Source of the DNA: an uncultured bacterium
GTDB lineage: Bacteria; Bacteroidota; Bacteroidia; Bacteroidales; Bacteroidaceae
Assembly (NCBI GenBank): GCA_945829115.1
Contig: CALZTP010000013.1
Coordinates: 1 to 39,550 of the forward strand
Direction of reading: 5' to 3'
DNA length: 39,550 nt
The notes under the pieces are model-generated. The model searched no databases. It was not told the origin of the DNA and saw only the letters and a program-made list of their open reading frames with translations. The position numbers were made by a program, and so were the translations under genes. Below, in pieces: positions 24,343 through 33,154 of the stretch; position 1 is the first letter of the stretch; each line of letters begins with the position of its first letter.

Positions 24343-24640
24343 TGCCAGTAGTTGATTAGGAACAGTTGCTCTGAGACCTTGCTATGTATTGATTGTTATG
24401 TTCTGATTATCATCTTCTGTGCAAAAGAATATTAATTATTCTGTTTTTGGAAATAACCAGCATTACACTCATACCATCACCTTTACTGCAAAGTGTAACA
24501 TGTTGAATAATAGAACATTACTAAGATAAGTGAAAATTCTGATATGGCACAGTCCTGTGCAACTTTTTGTTTCTCAGATGTTTAAAAAGTTGAATTTATA
24601 ATAGAGTTACGGAATTAAGGTTAAACTAATTATAGTCAGT
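24343..24640. other. AT-rich gap after menA
   Basis: This 298-nt non-coding stretch contains the compact dyad GCACAG-TC-CTGTGC (24547-24560), followed by AACTTTTTGTTTC, which together resemble a weak plus-strand terminator. AACTTTTT (24561-24568) is also complementary to AAAAAGTT (24584-24591). I find no convincing promoter box for the next gene and no coding sequence. Confidence 0.55.
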
Positions 24641-25594
24641 ATGAATACACTTACAAACGGAAAAATTAGTATTACAGTTAAAGACCATGGAGCAGAACTG
24701 TGCAGTATAAAAAGCAACGGAAGAGAATATCTATGGGGTGCTTACCCAGAGTATTGGAAGAGACATTCCCCAGTGCTCTTCCCTATAGTAGGGAGCGTAT
24801 GGAACGGAGAATATCGCTGTAAAGGCAAGGTCTTCCAGATGGGACAACATGGAATAGCGAGGGATATGGATTTCACGCTTCTTTCAGTTTCTGAAACAGA
24901 GGTGTGGTATGAACTACGCTCAACAGAGGAGACATTGCAGAAATACCCTTATGAGTTTATTCTTAGAATTGGATATAAACTCCACGACACCACTGTAGAT
25001 GTATGCTGGGAAGTGGAGAACCCTTCTGATGAAGAGATAGCATTCCAAATAGGTGCTCATCCTGCTTTCTACTGGCCGATGCTCAGCAACGAAGTGATTG
25101 ACAAAGGTGTGGAAGCCATGGACAAGGCTCTTTCAGAGAATCCGGAGCGTGGCTATTTCCGTTTACATATCTCTAAAGAGCAGAAGGCAGACTTCCTTCC
25201 AGAAGATAAGCAGTTCGTATTCTCCCAGATAATAAAAGAGAAGGGTTGTGTTTCTGATGTGGAGGATTCCTGCTACGAGGTTGTTGATGGCTTGATACCA
25301 ATCTCTACAGACCTTTTCGATGATGATGCACTGATACTGCCGGACAGTCAGGTGGACAGTGTAGCCATTCTTGATGAGGCACAAAATCCTTACCTTACAG
25401 TGTCCTTCGATTCACCACTTGTAGGGCTTTGGTCGCCTCCAAAGAAGAATGCTCCATTCGTGTGTATTGAACCTTGGTACGGACGCACAGATACAATCAA
25501 CTACACTGGTTCTTTCGAGGAGAAACCCTTCATGAACCGTCTTGCGCCACATGCAACGTTCAAGGCGAAGTATGAGATCACAATACACTCTTGA
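24641..25594 (+). CDS. Aldose 1-epimerase family protein (LacX-like)
   Basis: This 317-residue protein belongs to the galactose mutarotase-like superfamily, in the LacX/YeaD-like branch rather than GalM proper. Recognisable blocks are GAELCSIKSNGREYLW near residue 18, the substrate-pocket stretch HSPVLFPIVGSVWNG, HGIARDMDF, and IGAHPAFYWP, whose His is the candidate general acid. Near the C terminus, PFVCIEPWYGRTD carries a Glu that fits the catalytic base. Such proteins interconvert anomers of aldoses or phosphosugars. It is probably cytoplasmic, as no signal peptide is seen. A repeat block separates it from the hydrolase gene that follows. The physiological sugar is unknown. Confidence 0.9.
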   Translation: MNTLTNGKISITVKDHGAELCSIKSNGREYLWGAYPEYWKRHSPVLFPIVGSVWNGEYRCKGKVFQMGQHGIARDMDFTLLSVSETEVWYELRSTEETLQKYPYEFILRIGYKLHDTTVDVCWEVENPSDEEIAFQIGAHPAFYWPMLSNEVIDKGVEAMDKALSENPERGYFRLHISKEQKADFLPEDKQFVFSQIIKEKGCVSDVEDSCYEVVDGLIPISTDLFDDDALILPDSQVDSVAILDEAQNPYLTVSFDSPLVGLWSPPKKNAPFVCIEPWYGRTDTINYTGSFEEKPFMNRLAPHATFKAKYEITIHS

Positions 25595-25613
25595 ATTTGC
25601 TCAAATGGTGAAA

Positions 25614-25695
25614 TAAGACACTGTTTTGTAAAAAAGGACAGCTGTCCAAGTAAGAAGGACACTGTTCAAGAAAATGGACAGCTGAAGTGAAAAAG
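25614..25695. repeat. About 20-nt direct repeats built on GGACAGCTGTCC
   Basis: A perfect 12-bp palindrome GGACAGCTGTCC (25636-25647) is followed at 19-21-nt spacing by GGACACTGTTC (from 25657) and GGACAGCTGAAG (from 25676). A degenerate copy, GACACTGTTTTG, precedes it. The A-rich spacers (aagtaagaa, aagaaaat) are similar. It lies directly upstream of the alpha/beta hydrolase gene and could be an operator array or another intergenic repeat. Confidence 0.6.
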
Positions 25696-25709
25696 AAAAC
25701 GTATTGCGT

Positions 25710-26639
25710 ATGAAAAAGAGCTTGAAAATATTGGCAGGAATACTTGTTGCCATTTTGCTCATGCTTCTGGCAACAAGCGTATATATGCTTGACTATTCCC
25801 TCTCTTCCCAGCGTGACAACTGGACAGAGAAGCAAGCATGGGAGAACCTTTATGTCCATTACCCTTTTGCAAAAGAATGGTTCGATTCAATACGTCATGA
25901 TGGAGTGTTGCGCGATACGTTCATGACAAACAGCGATGGAGTACGCCTCCATGCTTTTTATCTCCCTCGGAAAGGAGCTGAGCGTACAGCAGTACTTGTT
26001 CATGGATATGGAAATCGAGCGATTGACATGTTCCAGTTAGGGTATATGTACCATCATCACCTGAATAGCAATATTCTCCTCCCTGACCTCTATGGGCATG
26101 GAGAGAGTGGGGGAGAAAGCATCAGAATGGGATGGCTTGACCGCCTTGACGTGAAGGCATGGAGCAAGATGGCAGAGAACCTCTTCCACGCTCCCATTGT
26201 CGTACACGGCATTTCCATGGGGGCAGCAACAACAATGATGCTTTCCGGAGAGGAAGATATTCCGGAAAGCATCACACATTTTATTGAAGATTGTGGTTAT
26301 ACGAGTGTTAGGGATGAATTCTCAGGAGAACTGAAGGTTCGGTTCGGACTTCCGTCCTTCCCGCTCCTCGATATCTCCTCCTTGCTTTGCAAAGCTGTCT
26401 TTGGCTGGAGCTTCTCTGAAGCGAGCAGTCTTAAGCAGGTAGCTCGTTGCAAGCGTCCAATGTTCTTTATTCACGGAGATGCCGACAGCTTCGTACCAAC
26501 AGAGATGGTTTTCCCGCTCTATTTCGCTCATTCTGGTAGAAAGGAGATATGGATTACGAAAGGTGTGCAACATGCAGTGTCTTACGAGTGCTATCCGACA
26601 GAATACACCCTTCGTGTACGTCGGTTTCTTGAGAAATGA
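25710..26639 (+). CDS. Membrane-anchored alpha/beta hydrolase
   Basis: This 309-residue serine hydrolase has an N-terminal hydrophobic anchor or signal (about residues 4-26, LKILAGILVAILLMLLATSV). The catalytic triad is visible: the nucleophile Ser in VVHGISMGAATTM, Asp in FFIHGDADSFVP, and His in TKGVQHAVSY. The oxyanion region is TAVLVHGYGNR. It resembles the YqkD/BEM46-like group of bacterial hydrolases with unassigned substrates. ATG at 25710 is preferred over a TTG two codons earlier. Its stop (26637-26639) directly abuts the stop of the convergent DUF389 gene, with no intergenic base and no terminator visible. Substrate is unknown. Confidence 0.88.
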   Translation: MKKSLKILAGILVAILLMLLATSVYMLDYSLSSQRDNWTEKQAWENLYVHYPFAKEWFDSIRHDGVLRDTFMTNSDGVRLHAFYLPRKGAERTAVLVHGYGNRAIDMFQLGYMYHHHLNSNILLPDLYGHGESGGESIRMGWLDRLDVKAWSKMAENLFHAPIVVHGISMGAATTMMLSGEEDIPESITHFIEDCGYTSVRDEFSGELKVRFGLPSFPLLDISSLLCKAVFGWSFSEASSLKQVARCKRPMFFIHGDADSFVPTEMVFPLYFAHSGRKEIWITKGVQHAVSYECYPTEYTLRVRRFLEK

Positions 26640-27980
26640 TTAATATACCACCAGACTGTCTGCCTTTACCCTCGCTTTCAACCAGTCGTGAAGACGTGAG
26701 CGGTCGGCGGCAGAGAGGCGAGCCTTGTTGTCTAAGGTGATAATGGCAGCCACGAAACTGTGGGTTGCGGAAGTATCGCGCCTTGACTGCACAACCTTTG
26801 AAAGGCTGATTGCGGATATTTGTGGGTAGAGACTCTTCAGCTCCTTCTGCACCTCGGGAGTGATTTGTTCGAGACGGGTGTATTGTTCAAGGCGGTTTGT
26901 TAGTTCAGACATCTTGGCAGACATCTCCAGAATTTTCTTTCTGTCCTCGTCTTTCCTGTTGTTAATCTGTGAGAGTTTGTTACTGAGAATCATCACACTG
27001 TCACTCTTCTCACCCTGTATGATGTTCAGATGGTAATCAGCAAGGTTATAGTGAACAAGGTTCTTTTGAGCCACACGAATTGTAGAGTCACTGATTTCAC
27101 GACCAACAGCAACGATGTCCACAACCTTCTTGTCTGAATCCCAGCGACTGGAGATGACCTGCGTACCCATTTGTGCAAGTTCTGTTTTCACAAATCTGTT
27201 GAGGTTATTGTCGTAGATACTCCTTCTGACAATCCCAATCGTCATAAGAATAGAAGGAAGGATGGTGACAATAGCTATCGCCATCACTGCACGCTGTGAT
27301 TTCTTCGCCTGTCGAGTATCCAGGAACTCCTTTTTGTGGAAATGCATCATTCGCACTCCAACATAAGTGGAAAGGCTAATAAATACTGTGTTTATGAAGA
27401 ACAGATAGAAAGCACCGAGGAAATAAAGTAAATGGCCTGTTGCAAGTCCGTAGCCGGCGGTACACAATGGCGGCATTAAGGCTGTGGCGATTGCTACTCC
27501 AGGAATAACATTTCCCTTGCCCTTAGTGCAAAGTGCGAGGATTCCCGCTGCACCACCGAAGGTAGCAATGAGAACGTCATAGATAGTTGGTGAGGTGCGT
27601 GCGAGCAGTTCTGACTGAGCCTCCCCGAGAGGTGTTATCAGGAAGTAAACAGTAGCTGTAAGGATACTTATCACCGTTGCTATTCCGAAGTTCTTTGCAG
27701 CTCGTCTCAGTAGAGAGAAGTCATTTATTCCCGTGGCAAGTCCCATACCTATGATAGGTCCCATAAGTGGTGATATGAGCATGGCACCTATTATTACTGC
27801 CGTGGAGTTTACGTTCAATCCCAAGGAGGCTATGAAGATAGCAAATATCAGCACCCAGAGGTTTGCCCCTTTGAAGCTCACTCCACTTGTTATCTGCTCA
27901 ACAATCTCCTTCTCGTCTTCCATGTCTTGCATGACATAGAACTGGGATTTTATCTGATTGAGAATACTGTTTATAGTCAT
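26640..27980 (-). CDS. DUF389 family membrane protein
   Basis: This 446-residue integral inner-membrane protein belongs to the DUF389 (TIGR00341-type) family. The hallmark stretch is FKGANLWVLIFAIFIASLGLNVNSTAVIIGAMLISPLMGPIIGMGLA near residues 34-80, with the conserved N-S-T-A-V-I-I-G-A-M-L-I-S-P run. A further four or so hydrophobic segments follow up to about residue 250. The C-terminal 190 residues are soluble and contain a predicted coiled coil (NNRKDEDRKKILEMSAKMSE). The biochemical role of the family is not established. The gene converges with the alpha/beta hydrolase gene without a gap. No promoter match was found upstream. Confidence 0.92.
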   Translation of the reverse strand: MTINSILNQIKSQFYVMQDMEDEKEIVEQITSGVSFKGANLWVLIFAIFIASLGLNVNSTAVIIGAMLISPLMGPIIGMGLATGINDFSLLRRAAKNFGIATVISILTATVYFLITPLGEAQSELLARTSPTIYDVLIATFGGAAGILALCTKGKGNVIPGVAIATALMPPLCTAGYGLATGHLLYFLGAFYLFFINTVFISLSTYVGVRMMHFHKKEFLDTRQAKKSQRAVMAIAIVTILPSILMTIGIVRRSIYDNNLNRFVKTELAQMGTQVISSRWDSDKKVVDIVAVGREISDSTIRVAQKNLVHYNLADYHLNIIQGEKSDSVMILSNKLSQINNRKDEDRKKILEMSAKMSELTNRLEQYTRLEQITPEVQKELKSLYPQISAISLSKVVQSRRDTSATHSFVAAIITLDNKARLSAADRSRLHDWLKARVKADSLVVY

Positions 27981-28126
27981 GGATTTCAGGATTTTATATT
28001 GTTCTGTTAAAGATTTGCTTTTTTTGAGCCTGTTCTAAAACAATAGCTTTTTGTGTCATTCAAAAAAATGTTGATATTCTGCATCCCCCCGGCATCTCAT
28101 GAAAAAGGTGTATTGCAATCAAGCCT

Positions 28127-29170
28127 TTATTTCTGTTCTTTCAGGAGATATACAACTGTTGGAAGATGGTCTGAGAAACCGTTGAGCCATTGTCCGCCCG
28201 CATGTGTTCTCTTAGGATTTCCTTTGTATTTCCCTTCTGTTTGGAAGAGATAGTCGCGACGGAATATTTGGTGCTTGAAATAGCGTAGTTCAGAATAGTT
28301 GCGTTTCTTTGATGGTGTGAGGAGATTGTGTGAGAGCAGAATCTGGTCGAAGAGATTCCATGCCCCATTGTACATGAGAGTTCCCGTGCCACTCTTGAAC
28401 TCTTTTATCCACGGGTTGTAGAGGTCGTTCTCTGTGACCTCATCGATGTTCTCCTTTCCCTTTAGGCCTTCAGTCATGGAGCGATCGGTAGGGTCGTCGT
28501 TCATATCACCCATTACGAAGAACTTTGTTTTCGGATTCTCTGCCTTGAGCTTTTCTATGATTGCCGTAACCTGCTCAGCACCGGAGACACGCTTAGCATC
28601 GCCAGGGCGTAACCTTGAAGGGAGATGGTTTACGATTATGCACACATCCTCATTAGCCATTTTCCCATGTACCGCAAGAAATCCACGAGTGAAGAACGTG
28701 GTGTCAGGGTCTTGATAGGGATAGAGGCATGAGCGTAATGTGTCGGGAGTGAAAAGGGCAGGGTTATAGAGAAGTGCACAGTCAACACCTCTTTTGTCAA
28801 CTCCCTCGAAATGCACAAACCTCATACCACGTTTCGCTAACTCCGGTTGCGCACAGAGATCGGTGAGAGCCTTTGCATTTTCTACCTCAGAGACTCCGAT
28901 AGCAGCACATCCCACTGGCAGTTTGTCTGTACCCATTTCTGCAAGCACCTTTGCCATGTTATGCAGTTTGCTTGAATACTTTAGTCCGTTCCATTTGTAG
29001 GAGCCAGTAGGCAGGAAGTCGTAGTCTCTTTTTCCCTCATCGTGACAAGTGTCGAAAAGGTTTTCGAGGTTATAGAATCCTACGGCATACATGGAATACT
29101 TTTTCTCCTTCTGTGCCATAGAGAAAGAGACGATGAGGAGTGCGGTTAGGAAAATTGATATTTTCTTCAT
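28127..29170 (-). CDS. Secreted endonuclease/exonuclease/phosphatase (EEP) family protein
   Basis: This 347-residue metal-dependent phosphoesterase has a signal peptide (cleavage near SFSMAQ, residue 20), so it acts outside the cytoplasm. EEP (DNase I-like) catalytic residues are all visible: Asn34 and Glu36 in FYNLENLFD, Glu95 in GVSEVEN, His in VNHLPSR, Asp and Asn in VMGDMNDDPTD, and Asp334-His335 in FSDHLP. The family includes nucleases and sugar- or lipid-phosphate phosphatases; the type seen here, with FYNLENLFD, is common in Bacteroidetes. It is divergent from a TonB-dependent receptor gene with promoters back to back, which suggests a joint role in nutrient capture. Nuclease versus phosphatase activity cannot be settled by sequence. 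Confidence 0.92.
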   Translation of the reverse strand: MKKISIFLTALLIVSFSMAQKEKKYSMYAVGFYNLENLFDTCHDEGKRDYDFLPTGSYKWNGLKYSSKLHNMAKVLAEMGTDKLPVGCAAIGVSEVENAKALTDLCAQPELAKRGMRFVHFEGVDKRGVDCALLYNPALFTPDTLRSCLYPYQDPDTTFFTRGFLAVHGKMANEDVCIIVNHLPSRLRPGDAKRVSGAEQVTAIIEKLKAENPKTKFFVMGDMNDDPTDRSMTEGLKGKENIDEVTENDLYNPWIKEFKSGTGTLMYNGAWNLFDQILLSHNLLTPSKKRNYSELRYFKHQIFRRDYLFQTEGKYKGNPKRTHAGGQWLNGFSDHLPTVVYLLKEQK

Positions 29171-29210
29171 AATATTACAATATTTATTCGTTTTCTGCTT
29201 TTTTTCATTG

Positions 29211-29218
29211 CAAAAGTA
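29211..29218 (-). promoter_or_regulatory. -7 box of the EEP gene
   Basis: TACTTTTG on the minus strand fits TAnnTTTG and would give a leader of about 35 nt. A matching -33 TTTG is not evident at the usual spacing. Confidence 0.45.
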
Positions 29219-29257
29219 CTAAAAAAACGTGAGAAAGAAAAAAGAATTGGGAAATAT

Positions 29258-29288
29258 TTTGTATTGTCGTAAAAAAAATGTAATTTTG
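29258..29288 (+). promoter_or_regulatory. Promoter of the TonB-dependent receptor operon
   Basis: TTTG (29258-29261), 19 nt, then TAATTTTG (29281-29288) is an exact match to the Bacteroidetes vegetative promoter consensus. The ATG at 29336 lies about 40 nt downstream of the expected transcription start. Confidence 0.8.
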
Positions 29289-29335
29289 TTGCGTAAATCT
29301 AATGAGAAATCAATAACGTAACAAATAAAACCTTT

Positions 29336-31942
29336 ATGAAAAAAAAGCTAACAATGGTCATGGCAGCCTTTTGCCTCAGTCAGATAGCCTTCGCACAGGT
29401 GGCATCTGACCCAGAGAAAGAGAAGGGCAGCCAGACGACAGACGAGACGGCTTTTACCTTCACCGAGTCACAGCTGGGAGAAGACGATGATATGTCGCAG
29501 AACGTGACAATACTCGGCTCGAACAGCAATCTCTACGCCTCGGAGGTGGGCTACCGTTTCTCGCCTATGCGGTTTCGTTACCGTGCTTTCAACCAGAAGT
29601 ACAACGACGTTTATGCGAACGGTTTGCTTCTCAACGACATGGAGAACGGACAGTTCCGGTTCTCTCAGGTGGGCGGACTAAATAACCAGACGAGGAGTGT
29701 CGAGCAAGCACTACCTTTTGAAGACAACCGCTTTTCACTCTCTGCCATGGGTGGCTCAAACAACTACAATTTTCGTGCTGGCTCCATGGCAACGGGTAGT
29801 AAGGCAAGCTTCCTAACCACAAACCGTAACTACACATTCCGTGGCATGTACACCTACAACAGTGGTTTCAACGACAAGGGATGGGCAGTCTCTGCCAGTC
29901 TTACATACCGTTGGGCAAACGAGAATACCGCATATGTAGACGGTACTTTCTACAACGCCCTGAGCTATTTCCTCGGAGTGGAGAAAATCATTAACAATGC
30001 CCACTCGCTCTCCTTCTCAACATGGGGAAACCCAACAGAGAGAGCCAGTCAGGGTGGTGCAACAGACGAAAGCTACTGGCTTGCAAACTCTAATTTCTAC
30101 AACCCAAACTGGGGATACCAAAACGGAAAGGTGCGCAATTCTCGAATTGTTACCGACTATGCACCTACTGCTTTGTTCACTTGGGATTGGACAATTGGCG
30201 ACAATACGAAGCTAACCACCACACTTGGTGGTCGGTACTCCATGTATAAGTCCACGAAGTTGAACTACAACAACAGTGACAACCCAAGTCCTGATTACTG
30301 GAAGAAACTCCCTTCTGCATATTATGACGTTTGGAACCCAGAGAACCCTCGCAACAATGAATACACTCCGCAGGCATGGCATGAGGCGTATGACTTCTTC
30401 ACCTCGTCAGAGGCAAATCGTCAGATAAACTGGGATCGTCTCTATGCTGCCAATGCTGGTGTAAATGAGGTTTGGAACAATTCTACAGCAGATGGTCGTT
30501 TCCTTGGTTCTGCTATGTATTATGTTCAGGCGAAGAACAATGATGCTCTTACGCTTCAGCTGAACAGTGTGCTGAACCATGAGCTCACACCAAAGCAGCG
30601 AATAACCCTTGGCATTGGTCTTGGGGCAAATAGCTCCCGCAAGTATCAGACAATGGAAGACCTCCTTGGAGCAAATCATTTCTACAATATCAACACCTAT
30701 GCCGTTAGCGACTATGGCTATTCCTCTGACAAGGTTCAGTATGACCTTAACAATCCAAGTGCAGAGGTGCGTGAAGGAGATGTGTTTGGCTACGACTACC
30801 GCATAAACCTCAGACGTGCAAACATCTGGGCAGCATACAACACCACCTTCGGGCGAGCACGACTCTCTGCAGGAGGAAAGGCAAGCTACATTGCCATGCA
30901 GAGAGATGGAAAGATGAGGAATGGTCTTGCGGCAGAGAATTCATACGGCAAGTCAGGAACTGCTTCCTTCGGTGACGGTGGTGGTAAGGTCTCACTGACT
31001 TACGACTTCGGTCACGGTCATGTTGTCTCTCTCGGAGGTGGCTACGAACTTCGTGCTCCACAGGCATCTACTGCCTTTGCTGCTCCAGAGGTTAACAACG
31101 ACTTCGTTACTGACCTTCACAATGAGAAGGTTCTCTCTTCTGAATTCAGTTATCAGGCGAAGACCCCACTCATCGACTTCAATCTCTCTGCCTACTACAC
31201 TCGCATCAACGATGCAACCGAATGGCAGAACTACTACTTTGATGACGTAAACTCCTTCACCTATGTTTCCCTTACAAATGTTAAGAAAGAGTATTATGGT
31301 GTAGAGGCTGCCATGAAGGTAAAGATCAACTCTGCACTCGATTTTAGAGCCTTCGGAACAATCTCTGAGGCGAAATACGTGAACGACTGTGATGCAAGGT
31401 ACATGCTCTCAACCAGTGGTGTCTATAACACTACAAAGGTATATAATAGTGGTATGCGCGAGAACGGAACACCGCTCACAGCAACATCCATGGGCATTGC
31501 CTATCACTCTGGAGGTTGGTTCATAGACCTTTTCGCAAACTGGTATGACCGCATTTATCTCTCTTGGTCGCCTTCTCTCCGATACGAGTCTTCCCTGAAG
31601 ACTCAGGGACTTATCAATACGGGTGTTGACGAGAATGGAGACCTCGTAACTATTGTTGAGTCTCCTGATCAGCTGAAGGGTCACGGTGGTTGGATGCTCG
31701 ATGCTTCCATTGGCAAGAGCATCTATCTGAAGAAAGGTTCACTATCCATCAACCTCTCTGTAACCAATCTTCTCAATAACGTGAAGATGTGTACGGGTGG
31801 CTATGAGCAGTCGCGCTCAAGTTACACAACGAATGCCGACGGCTCTATGTCTGGTGCGCGTATGTACAACTTCTACCGCAACCCGAAGAAGTTCTATGCC
31901 TATGGCGCTACTGGTATGCTAAACATTACTTACAAATTCTAA
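29336..31942 (+). CDS. TonB-dependent receptor-like outer-membrane protein
   Basis: This 868-residue outer-membrane transporter has a signal peptide (cleavage near SQIAFAQ, residue 21). A plug-like domain follows at about 35-150 (DDMSQNVTILGSNSN, then YNDVYANGLLLNDMENG). The remainder consists of alternating aromatic and polar strands of a beta-barrel (GWAVSASLTYRW, LSINLSVTNLLNN) ending in the terminal-Phe signature MLNITYKF. There is no N-terminal carboxypeptidase-D-like domain and no SusD gene beside it, so it is not a classical SusC/SusD pair. A TonB box is not obvious; the segment around ETAFTFTESQ is a candidate. The DUF5689 lipoprotein gene follows after 19 nt. The transported substrate is unknown. 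Confidence 0.9.
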   Translation: MKKKLTMVMAAFCLSQIAFAQVASDPEKEKGSQTTDETAFTFTESQLGEDDDMSQNVTILGSNSNLYASEVGYRFSPMRFRYRAFNQKYNDVYANGLLLNDMENGQFRFSQVGGLNNQTRSVEQALPFEDNRFSLSAMGGSNNYNFRAGSMATGSKASFLTTNRNYTFRGMYTYNSGFNDKGWAVSASLTYRWANENTAYVDGTFYNALSYFLGVEKIINNAHSLSFSTWGNPTERASQGGATDESYWLANSNFYNPNWGYQNGKVRNSRIVTDYAPTALFTWDWTIGDNTKLTTTLGGRYSMYKSTKLNYNNSDNPSPDYWKKLPSAYYDVWNPENPRNNEYTPQAWHEAYDFFTSSEANRQINWDRLYAANAGVNEVWNNSTADGRFLGSAMYYVQAKNNDALTLQLNSVLNHELTPKQRITLGIGLGANSSRKYQTMEDLLGANHFYNINTYAVSDYGYSSDKVQYDLNNPSAEVREGDVFGYDYRINLRRANIWAAYNTTFGRARLSAGGKASYIAMQRDGKMRNGLAAENSYGKSGTASFGDGGGKVSLTYDFGHGHVVSLGGGYELRAPQASTAFAAPEVNNDFVTDLHNEKVLSSEFSYQAKTPLIDFNLSAYYTRINDATEWQNYYFDDVNSFTYVSLTNVKKEYYGVEAAMKVKINSALDFRAFGTISEAKYVNDCDARYMLSTSGVYNTTKVYNSGMRENGTPLTATSMGIAYHSGGWFIDLFANWYDRIYLSWSPSLRYESSLKTQGLINTGVDENGDLVTIVESPDQLKGHGGWMLDASIGKSIYLKKGSLSINLSVTNLLNNVKMCTGGYEQSRSSYTTNADGSMSGARMYNFYRNPKKFYAYGATGMLNITYKF

Positions 31943-31961
31943 AACACAGAGGACGAAAAAA

Positions 31962-32807
31962 ATGAAAAAGACTATTATCTTGCTTTTTGCCCTCATGACT
32001 GTAGCAGGCATGATGACATCATGTATGGACGGCGGCTACGACGACCTCTCTGACATCACTACACAAAAGGCATACGGAAACGATACTATCACGGAGCATA
32101 ACGTAGTGACGCTCAATGAGCTTCGCAATAATCCAAAGTATAAGTATATACTCAAGCAGTACCGCGACTACCAGTTGGTTGACGACGACCTTCAGCTGAA
32201 GCTTGTGGTGACGGGAAACGATATCGGAGGAAATATATATAATAAGGTAGCGCTGCAAGACGAGAACGGGGACGCTATCTTCGTATGTGTTTATTCAGGA
32301 GGAATGTTCAGTTACCTCCCCGTTGGGCAGGAGATTCTCATCAATCTCAAGGGACTTTATATAGGTACCTACGGCTATCAGCAGCAGATTGGTACGCCAT
32401 ATACCCCCTCCAGCGGAAACACCTATCCAGGACGTATGTCTAAGGACCTTTGGATGAAGCATTTCAAGCTCCTTGGAAAGAAGAGCGTGGAGCCGATAGA
32501 GTTTACAACGGATATGGAGAACAGTTTCAATTCGCATGCTGGAAAACTAATGACCATAAAGAATGTAACTATCAAGGGTGCGGATGGAAATACTACCTGG
32601 GCACCAGAGAATGGTTCTGACTTCTCCATCTCACGCTATATCAATGGCTTCTCTTCTTCTGTGGTGATATACACCTCTACAAGTGCGAAGTTTGCAGCAG
32701 AGAAGATTCCAACAGGGAAGGTGAATGTCACGGGAATTTTCTCTCGTTACGGCACCACATGGCAGATTCTTCTTCGCACTGCTTCTGACGTTCAGCCGGC
32801 TGAATAA
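31962..32807 (+). CDS. DUF5689 lipoprotein
   Basis: This 281-residue lipoprotein has a signal ending GMMTSC (Cys21) and a short acidic N terminus (MDGGYDDLSD) that may favour surface display. From about residue 55, LKLVVTGNDIGGNIYNKVALQDENGDAIFV matches the DUF5689 core, an OB-fold-like domain found with extracellular nucleases and receptors in Bacteroidetes. A second similar beta-rich unit follows (GKLMTIKNVTIKG, then KVNVTGIFSRYGTTWQILLRT). It lies 19 nt after the TonB-dependent receptor gene and is presumably the receptor's surface partner. Its TAA stop overlaps the first bases of the MITE-like element at 32805-33043, so the stop codon lies at the element boundary. Ligand is unknown. Confidence 0.85.
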   Translation: MKKTIILLFALMTVAGMMTSCMDGGYDDLSDITTQKAYGNDTITEHNVVTLNELRNNPKYKYILKQYRDYQLVDDDLQLKLVVTGNDIGGNIYNKVALQDENGDAIFVCVYSGGMFSYLPVGQEILINLKGLYIGTYGYQQQIGTPYTPSSGNTYPGRMSKDLWMKHFKLLGKKSVEPIEFTTDMENSFNSHAGKLMTIKNVTIKGADGNTTWAPENGSDFSISRYINGFSSSVVIYTSTSAKFAAEKIPTGKVNVTGIFSRYGTTWQILLRTASDVQPAE

Positions 32808-33043
32808 GTAGGTGTGCAAAATGATTTTTATAATCCTTGCACCGCCTACTGCGCATTATCAGCCAACCGACGCCAAGACGAGAGCAATATCAAGCTTGCT
32901 TGAATATTGCCGAGGCGCAAGGAGGAAGACGAAGTCAAATGACAACAGTCGAGTAGGAGTCGCTACACTCCTTTATGTCACAAACTGATTCTGCATCACC
33001 AATCAATACAATCATTATAATAATCATTTTACACACCTACTTA
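32805..33043. mobile_element. MITE-like element, 28-bp terminal inverted repeats, TA duplication
   Basis: The left end AGTAGGTGTGCAAAATGATT (28-bp arm, 32807-32834) is matched in inverted orientation by 33014-33041 with 26 of 28 identities. TA flanks both ends (32805-32806 and 33042-33043). The 235-bp element has no coding capacity. Its centre contains a second imperfect hairpin (GCAATAT...ATATTGC) around an AAGCTTGCTTG core. These features fit a non-autonomous transposable element moved by a TA-targeting transposase. The family was not identified. Confidence 0.75.
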
Positions 33044-33056
33044 GTTAAATGATTTT

Positions 33057-33127
33057 TATCTTTGGGGCGTTCTTCGCTCTACTAAAAAAAAAGAAATAAA
33101 CACGGTGGAGGGGCTCCTCTCTCCACC
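33057..33127 (+). promoter_or_regulatory. -7 box and leader hairpin of the duplicated-domain lipoprotein gene
   Basis: TATCTTTG (33057-33064) fits TAnnTTTG and begins 14 nt after the MITE-like element. In the leader, GGTGGAG (33104-33110) and CTCCACC (33121-33127) form a hairpin 28 nt before the ATG. It has no U-tract, so it is more likely an mRNA structure than a terminator. The gene may thus have its own promoter in addition to read-through from the receptor genes. Confidence 0.45.
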
Positions 33128-33154
33128 TTAACCCGAAAAAGAAAACAACGAAAT

